From Ichthyophonus hoferi (lineage: Eukaryota; Opisthokonta; Ichthyosporea; Ichthyophonida; Ichthyophonidae): DNA of 15,587 nucleotides. Positions 9,363-15,587 of the stretch are shown piece by piece. A program made the position numbers and the translations under genes. Where the stretch lies: NCBI GenBank assembly GCA_002751075.1, contig NAOQ01001039.1, forward strand, positions 1-15,587, read 5' to 3'. Position 1 is the first letter of the stretch. Each line of letters begins with the position of its first letter. A model generated the notes under the pieces. The model ran no database searches. It saw nothing but the letters and a program-made list of their open reading frames with translations, and was not told the origin of the DNA.

Positions 9363-9524
9363 TTATATTGTAGATATATGCGAAACACCCAGTGTTTTTC
9401 CGTTGTATTTATTGTACACGAATTCAACCCTTATGTCCCCTCCTATGATTAAAAAAAGGCTAGATATCTTGGGTATTGCCAGCACAACTTTATCTTCTAT
9501 GTTATTCATTGCTATACAGTACAT
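9363..9524 (-). CDS. Possible 53-residue ORF or exon
   Basis: A minus-strand frame from ATG 9524 to TAA 9363 contains KVVLAIPKISSLFLIIGGD followed by VEFVYNKYNGKTLGVS. It has a stop just upstream, and ATA is used for seven of eight isoleucines. An internal CTTTTTTTAATCATAG looks like a splice acceptor, so only the distal half might be exonic. A frame this long can arise by chance in such AT-rich DNA. No family is recognised. Confidence 0.22.
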   Translation of the reverse strand: MYCIAMNNIEDKVVLAIPKISSLFLIIGGDIRVEFVYNKYNGKTLGVSHISTI

Positions 9525-9679
9525 TAGTCACTTGTAGAAGCTCTATTTTCATACTTCTACACAATCCCTATTAAGTAACCTTCAGATATGTTATAATGCA
9601 TGATAACATTGCTATACTCGAGTATTCTATCCTTTTGATTACCAATGTAAAATGGTGGTTCGTATGCCTTAAAAGTAGG

Positions 9680-9838
9680 TCAATAGTACCGGGCATACAA
9701 GACTCTTTCTAAGTGGGCCTTTATACCAAACACACCACTAATCACTACTGCTACTGGCCCAGCAAAATTAACCACTCGACGATATTCACTTTGAGATCCT
9801 GAAACATGCGGGCAAGGTGCTAGAACTACCACGGATTC
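9680..9838 (-). CDS. Possible C-terminal exon in the AT-rich desert
   Basis: A 52-codon minus frame ends at TGA 9680-9682, within an island of raised GC. It contains VVVLAPCPHVSGSQSEYRR followed by a glycine/valine-rich hydrophobic stretch (GPVAVVISGVFGIKAHLERV). A possible acceptor, GGTATAAG, lies at its 5' edge (9838). The plus strand has a shorter open frame over the same bases. Length alone is not significant; composition is the only support. I do not recognise the family. Confidence 0.25.
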   Translation of the reverse strand, partial: ESVVVLAPCPHVSGSQSEYRRVVNFAGPVAVVISGVFGIKAHLERVLYARYY

Positions 9839-9880
9839 TTATACCAGATAGCAATGAATAAAATATGTATATTTTGTTTT

Positions 9881-9904
9881 AATATATATATATATATATA
9901 TATT
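9881..9904. repeat. (TA)n microsatellite
   Basis: About 11 TA dinucleotides flanked by T-rich and A-rich sequence. Confidence 0.85.
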
Positions 9905-10145
9905 ATCTTTTATGAAATATAATTGAAAAGATTTGTAATGAAAACATATTTTTATGAGTCGATATTTGAGACACTATGGTAATGATATAGCATGAGTTAG
10001 ACAGACAACTGGTATCTTACTAGCTCTGTATGTGGTAATATTCCTTACCGGAACGACATAGTCCTTTAGAGCTACAGCCAATGCTTGAAAGTTTGGGATG
10101 CAACTATGCTCTCAACAAACAGCGGTACATTGGGCCTCTTGAAAC

Positions 10146-10318
10146 CATACAATATCTTCCTATCCTATTATTTCCTATCATATCTTACCCAATCTTATCC
10201 TATCTTATTCTATCCTATTGTATTATCTTCTATCCAATCATATACTACCCTACCTTACATATCCTACCTTACCTTACTTATCCTCTTATTATTTCCTATT
10301 TTATCCTATCCTATCTGG
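10146..10318. repeat. (TATCC)n-type pentanucleotide array
   Basis: Imperfect 5-bp array of TATCC, TATCT, TTACC and TATTC units. The two frames reading through it are low-complexity Ile/Leu/Ser/Tyr/Pro strings and are not counted as genes. Confidence 0.88.
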
Positions 10319-10389
10319 TCTGTATCCAGACCATAAGGTGTTCATTCATGTTTTTTCATCCATCTAAACCATTGTTTCACTATAAATAA

Positions 10390-13300
10390 TGGAAACATTA
10401 TTGACTACTAACTCGTTAAAAAAGACGTGTGTCTAAAGATATGATAATGAATAAGCACAAGATCATAGCAAGGTGTGTTGCTTTATTGCTATATAATATA
10501 ATCTTTCATAGTCCCATGTATGTAATACCATCCTTTTAAGACTAGACCAACATAGTGAACTTTTTATTAACTGCAATTATAATTGGTGTACTTTAATCTA
10601 TACAATCTTGGCATATGAAATTAAATTTTTAGAAAACGAATAGAAAAGGATCATTACTTCACCACCTGAACGATTTTCGTCCCATTGTATACTTATAATT
10701 GGAGATATATTTTCCATTCTACCTATAATAACCATGCCTGTTATATTTAATATAAAAACTTATGGTCAGTTATCTTTATAAAACTATAAGTTTGACTCAT
10801 GAATTTCAATATTATATGTTAATTTAGCAATAACCAACCAAACAATCTACAAAATGCGTTGTCAGGAATCCCTAAGGGTATTCTACCTATAGGTCCTCTT
10901 TAAACAACAATATTTAATTGTTTTGATATTTCTTTATATAGTTATAATTATTTAATATTATTAGCAATTATTATGGCATATATTTTCTGGAAAAATAGTT
11001 AGTGCAATCTATTGGTGTTAGATGGCAATCCAAGATGATCTATCAAAATTGAATTGGTCAATGGCATAAGTCCTGCGACTATATAATAAGCCACTTCAAA
11101 TTATATGTTTTGGGTCCAGATAACACATTGCATAGGTATCCTTCCTGCTTAAGACAAGTCCTGTTGATTTGTTAAATAATGAAAAATATGTCTTAGCATA
11201 TCTGTACTCTGTGTATGCAAAGGAACATGTTTAAACCCCCCTTAATTCGGTATTCTCTATCCTAAACAAATACAGGTTACTGAAACATTCCTCTCTCTAC
11301 CTATTATTCCCATTAGGTCCTAAATAATTTAATTAGTAAAAAAGCATTCAGTTAATAAAATTCACTGATCTGAGCTCGCCAGCATGCACCACTGACAATA
11401 ATTACATGGTTTTTAATTTCTCAACGTCTAAAGATGTGACAATCATCAAATAACAATGACTATATAGCTACTAGGCTTGACGGACGTTTGTATAGTTACA
11501 GTGCTCTTAAGCCCGGAACCTTTATGTTGATTTAGACATTTATTAATTATGTTCAATGAAAAGCCCCTCTACAAATTGAATATAATTAAGTCATATATAT
11601 ATGGTAATATTTATTACTAGGTTACCAACCTCCAAGAGGTAGCCTGTCTTTTACTTTTTATGAGTACTCTTCATACAACACAAATATTTTTAATTGGCTT
11701 CTTATTAAACTACATGTAGTGCTGCTTAGAAAATAATTTGATATCTTATCACTAGCTACAGTAACGTAAATGTACTTAAACCAGAATTACTAAAAATGCA
11801 TGTTATACTATCATGGACAACAACCACAAAATACTACAAGTGCCAAGTTTGCATTGTTTTCGGCCTTTTTAAACGAGGTCAATTTAAATTATTTTATTGT
11901 ACCAATCTGAAGGCCTCTTGGATCCAAGCCATTCTAATTATGTCTATCAGCTCAATAAAACCATCTGTAGATTAAAGTACTCTCCTGTAATATTATACAT
12001 TTGTTGGCTTTATGAAGATCTAGTAGTCATTGTGAAGTCGTGTAGATTGAAGACTTACTTGTAACTTAGGATGAATCAAGTCATTTATTAACATGATCTT
12101 TGAAAAGATTATTCACTTATTACCGGCTCTATAAATATCAGTATCTAGGATTTTAACGCAAGCCTCTCTGAAATTTAAATTTTTATAGCCTTGTATTTTC
12201 AAGTCGATTAATCGGTTAAACTGCAGGTACTGAGCCAACTCAATTCCTTAATAGTTAATACAAGCCACCCTATAATATATATATATATCAGATTGACATG
12301 AAGCAATTTACTACCAGTTGCACCTAAGATCAGTTTTGAGGTCCCATTTCTATTGCACTGTCCACATCCATATTGTCTTCAGATACCCATATATTCTTAT
12401 TACACTTTGACTAAATATTGAATGTAAAACTTATCTTATCTCATCTCTAGATCTCATCTATCATATCTCCTTTATTACCTTTACAGGGCTATTTGAACTC
12501 TGTCGGTATAAGTTACCGCACCACATCATATAACCTAACAATAGTCTATTGTTGCCTTCATATTAACCTTTGGAGAAATCACTAACATATAATTTTTATA
12601 ATCTGAACTCAATATTTGTCCTATCCATAACTTCTATTGAAGAGATTTGCCTGTCCCGGCTATAACCATCCTGGGAATTAAGAAAATCTCAGTTGATACA
12701 TAATAGAAAAATAAATTGGTTATGATAATGCTACAGCAGTATAGTACCTCTGAAGCTATGATGAAAGGGTTGAAAGCCATGTAGTTACGAGACTAGACCC
12801 CCTTGGATATCCAGTGAATCACAGTATGAAATCATATTCTGCTGTCCCCCTCCATCTCTAAACCCTACGTACGATCTTACCCATACCAACTCATACACAG
12901 TTGATAGCTTATTTTGGTTAATAAAGGCTGTATTATTCCTATATAGGCCCATTTCATGTGCACTGTAACCATATGCTTAATTCTTTGTTGTTCTAGATAG
13001 TGGGGGCTTTACGGACTGTAACTCATTTCTGTTCTTTATTCAATAACTACCATACATATACACCCTATCTAGTAACCTCGCAAACAATATCTTTGTGGGG
13101 ACAGTCATTGACCTATACCCATGCTAACTTGCTATCCTCAAACTATCTCATATATATATATATATAGCCAGCATGGTTTCACCTTGACCTAAAATATATC
13201 ATAGCTAACTACAAAACCTTTTAAAAGAATGATAATGGGTATAAGAAATGCGCCGGCGTGTATATTGTTGGTATCCAGTCGCATTACACCTATATCTATT

Positions 13301-13390
13301 ATACACAGGGGTACAATCCAAGCCCTACCCTACCCACCTATACTTATCTATGCACCTTCAATACCCACATACTCATGTTTAAAATCTAAT
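10390..13390. other. AT-rich desert without a recognised gene
   Basis: About 3 kb of roughly two-thirds AT sequence. No reading frame of 64 codons or more starts here before 13229. I looked for tRNA, snRNA and transposon-like termini by eye and saw none. Short open frames occur on both strands, for example minus 13033-13110 and plus 12998-13168, overlapping each other; both lie within chance length. The plus frame follows a good acceptor (TTCTTTGTTGTTCTAG). The region may be intergenic or a long intron. Confidence 0.45.
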
Positions 13391-13394
13391 TATT

Positions 13395-13561
13395 ACAGAC
13401 AAACGCAGACTGGAAAATCACCGGGTAGAAAGTACTTAGGCCAACCAACCCTATCCATCTCCCTAATGACCTCAGGATAAGCTTTCATACGACTGGAAAA
13501 TTGTTTTGCAAGACAGTAGAAGATAAGCTCCGACAGAATGTCGCAGTCAAGCGGTTGTACT
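13395..13561 (-). CDS. Possible exon just downstream of the Ras/Ral-like gene
   Basis: A 55-codon minus frame contains DILSELIFYCLAKQFSSRMK followed by PEVIREMDRVGWPKYFLPG. It looks like a folded helical protein and sits in a GC-richer island. It has no start codon near its 5' edge, where a TATGAG acceptor could lie within the 10-bp repeats, and it ends at TAA 13395. It begins only about 30 bases after the GTPase stop codon on the same strand. It may be an exon of an alternative transcript, or chance: its Ile codons are ATT and ATC, unlike the sure genes. A plus-strand frame (13229-13480) overlaps it and looks weaker. Confidence 0.28.
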
Positions 13562-13606
13562 CATAGAATATATCATAGAATATCATAGAATATCATAGAA
13601 TATAAC
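13559..13606. repeat. 10-bp tandem repeat overlapping the GTPase stop codon
   Basis: Four to five units of TATCATAGAA. On the minus strand the unit reads TTCTATGATA, which repeats the Ile-Leu-stop codons that end the GTPase CAAX box. Confidence 0.85.
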
Positions 13607-15332
13607 AACAGTTAACTATGTCCCCAGGGTGTTCTGAGCTACCGTACTTTTCCTTATGAGAAAGGTCAAATATTGAATTAAAGACTAAATCGACATTCCT
13701 CTCTGTTTTTGCTGAGGTCTCTATATATTGGCACCTGGAGAAATTAGAGAAAAAGTGACGTAAGAATAAGAATATGATAAGAGTATTTAAAATATTATAT
13801 GAAAGAAGTAGAAAATAATGCAAGTGTATAAGTAATGAAAGGAGATTGGTGTGGTTCAGGCTGGAAGAGAGTCATCTACATATACATACACTTTGGGGCT
13901 ATATGGCAATTATACTTATACCTATACCTATATCTATACCTATAAGACCGATCAAGTAGATAACATGAACTATAAGCTGAACAGATAGCTGTGGTATCAG
14001 CAGGACTGTAATACTTCCAGGGTGGACTTGGTAGCGCGTATGGCTACCTATACAGGATTTTTGTGCAATCACCGTGGCATATTCATTATAAATATACCAA
14101 TATGTTTCAAACATTATCTGCTATTGGCGAGATGCACATATACATTATTTCCATAATTGTCTATTTTAAAAAAATTCTTCATCCTATTGGTTAGCTTAAT
14201 GCTTCAAAACCAACCTGACCTATATTTTAGTACAATCTCCAAGCCAATACTAAGGCTTATTTATAGCTAAAAACCTAATGATCAATTGGGTTTGAGATGC
14301 AACAGTAGATAGTGTAAAGACCAATAACTGGCTCTAAATAAATATAATCAAAAATATAAATCTACGATCACTGGTCCTTTCTCTTCTTCATGCATTACAT
14401 TTATGATGTCATGATAACGTTATGATCACTACTCATAGCGTCATGTGTGCTATATATGGTAACCAAAACCAAATAGAGCTATGTAAAGACAGAGAAATAG
14501 GAGAAGGAGGGATAAATAGAGCATTTAACGGAACATCATGAAACAACAGTTCAACCCAGAGTGGTTTATTATTATCGCGTTATTATGCTACTATATTACT
14601 ATACTACTATATTACTATACTACTATATTATTATACCACTATACTATCATATTACTATTACTATTATACTACTATTACTATTATACTACTATACTATTAT
14701 ACCACTATTACTATTATACTACTATTATTATTATACTACTATTACTATTATACTACTATTATTATTATACTACTATTATTATTATACTACTATTACTATT
14801 ATACTACTATTACTATTACGATTTTACTACTGTACTATTATACTATTAGTATGTTCAGAATTTTTCAAATAAACGTTATCAAGTATAGTTAAAACACTCT
14901 ATGTAAAATAACTAAAAATATTTATAAGTGATATTTACCAGCGATGAAATACTATTTAGTCATAAGTAATAAGTTCTTAGTAGTGGTTTAATAATAGAGA
15001 AAAAAGGAAAAAAAACATATGTTCAACCACCTACATATATATCATTATACTATAATATTTCCATACTATCATATATGCATACAAATAGTTATGCTACACT
15101 TTTCACTTGCTTACCTACCTACCTACATTCACATATATATATATACTAGAATATGAAGTTAAAAGTTAAAAGTTAAAAGGTACAGCTAGGAGATTAGAAT
15201 GTCTGATCTAGCCAATAGAACTGAAGATAGTACTCACCCCCATTTATCAGCCAATGCGCTGGCCTCATCAAATGTAACTTGCCTGTCGCTCTCCAAGTCA
15301 TCTTTATTGCCCACCATTAGTAGAGGGTACAT
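13593..15332 (-). CDS. Ras/Ral-like small GTPase, last two exons (5' exons off the window)
   Basis: Exons are 15332-15238 and 13734-13593. They are joined across a 1,503-nt intron (donor GTGAGT, acceptor TTTCTCCAG), which splits a Gly codon in phase 2. The visible 78 residues include the G4 guanine-binding motif in VGNKDDL and the G5 motif in YIETSAK, and run on as NVDLVFNSIFDL. The stretch DLESDRQVTFDEA and the ending resemble Ral more than H-Ras. The hypervariable tail is short (about 22 residues), has no polybasic cluster, and ends NCCYIL. The final CYIL is a CAAX box; Leu at the end predicts geranylgeranylation, and the extra Cys could be palmitoylated. Such GTPases switch membrane signalling or vesicle traffic on the plasma membrane. 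The exon begins at codon Met after ACCATTAG; the P-loop and switch regions are missing only because the window ends. Confidence 0.93.
13917..13944. repeat. (TATACC)n short array in the GTPase intron
   Basis: About five units of TATACC or TATATC inside the 1.5-kb intron. The minus frame across it (13899-14114) ends in a Gly/Ile string and is not considered coding. Confidence 0.75.
14579..14845. repeat. (TAY)n trinucleotide-type array in the GTPase intron
   Basis: About 265 bases of TAT, TAC and occasional CCA units form nested blocks such as TATTACTATACTAC. Two open frames through it give only Tyr/Ile/Leu/Thr strings. Confidence 0.9.
15111..15127. repeat. Short (CTAC)n array in the GTPase intron
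   Basis: Three to four CTAC units, about 110 bases into the intron from the donor. The unit matches the array in PPR intron 2. Confidence 0.7.
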
Positions 15333-15356
15333 CTAATGGTAATTAATGGTAATTAG
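15333..15356 (-). other. Duplicated acceptor region before the GTPase exon
   Basis: On the minus strand TAATTACCAT is repeated in tandem directly before the acceptor TTAG at 15333. The sequence further upstream (to 15495) shows no recognisable GTPase exon. Confidence 0.6.
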
Positions 15357-15495
15357 CCATATAAGGTAGCGTAGATACGTGTGGATATCACTACATGGAA
15401 ACAGCTCAGGATCTGAGCCTACATAAAGGCTATAGGTATTATCTACGCTAGCGTACTTGTATTAAAGACAACCCTGCTCGCATATTAAGACTGGC

Positions 15496-15548
15496 GTATA
15501 TGTGTATGTATGTGTATATGTATATATATATGTATATGTATATGTATG

Positions 15549-15583
<35 letters not shown>

Positions 15584-15587
15584 GTGT
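15496..15587. repeat. (TGTATA)n microsatellite at the window end
   Basis: Mixed TGTATA, TGTATG and TATA units run to the last base. They probably lie in the intron upstream of the GTPase exon at 15332. Confidence 0.9.

Noticed and set aside
12757-12763. ATGATGA word resembling a snoRNA C box
   Set aside because: No D box at suitable spacing and no terminal stem.
12998-13168. Plus-strand 57-codon frame after a strong acceptor-like TTGTTGTTCTAG
   Set aside because: About this many open frames of such length are expected by chance in 5 kb of AT-rich DNA; a protein-like minus frame overlaps it and no neighbouring plus exon was found.
13200-13290. Minus frame with IPIIILLKGF, recalling a segment of RNA polymerase second-largest subunits
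   Set aside because: The match is short, hydrophobic and unsupported by flanking conserved blocks.
10390-13390. Possible transposon or virus-derived element in the desert
   Set aside because: No terminal repeats, target-site duplication or element-type protein motif was visible.
14538-14872. Two 103-codon Tyr/Leu/Ile frames
   Set aside because: Pure products of the TAY-type array inside the GTPase intron.

Overview
The window is nuclear DNA from an intron-bearing, AT-rich eukaryote, most likely a protist or an early-branching opisthokont or amoebozoan. Three gene families can be read: a FYVE zinc finger, a large pentatricopeptide-repeat (PPR) protein, and a Ras/Ral-type GTPase with a CAAX box. 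The GTPase argues against a plant, but I cannot name a species. Gene-sized ORFs are rare because coding sequence is split by GT-AG introns of about 0.2-1.5 kb. Real exons stand out by higher GC and a leaning to ATA, GTA, CTA and AGG codons.

Layout, left to right. Positions 1-992 (+) hold the 3' end of a FYVE-domain gene: one sure exon and one likely last exon. Positions 1606-6400 (-) hold a four-exon PPR-like gene whose three introns all keep phase, giving about 1,234 residues. It converges on the FYVE gene. Positions 7010-7928 (+), perhaps starting at 6442, hold a tentative small membrane-protein gene with a 30-bp minisatellite in one intron. It appears to converge on a tentative small minus-strand gene at 7958-8734. 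From about 8.7 to 13.55 kb there is an AT-rich desert with simple repeats and only a few short exon-like frames. Positions 13593-15332 (-) hold the last two exons of a Ras/Ral-like GTPase, joined across a 1.5-kb intron; its 5' exons lie beyond the window.

The genes do not form a pathway. FYVE proteins and Ras/Ral GTPases both act on membranes, whereas PPR proteins usually bind organellar RNA. The most unusual feature is in the introns: almost every one carries its own tandem repeat, and in at least two the array starts at the 5' splice site. The heptamer TGATTGG/CCAATCA is also strongly over-represented, inside and outside exons. All identifications were made by eye, without alignment or transcript data.
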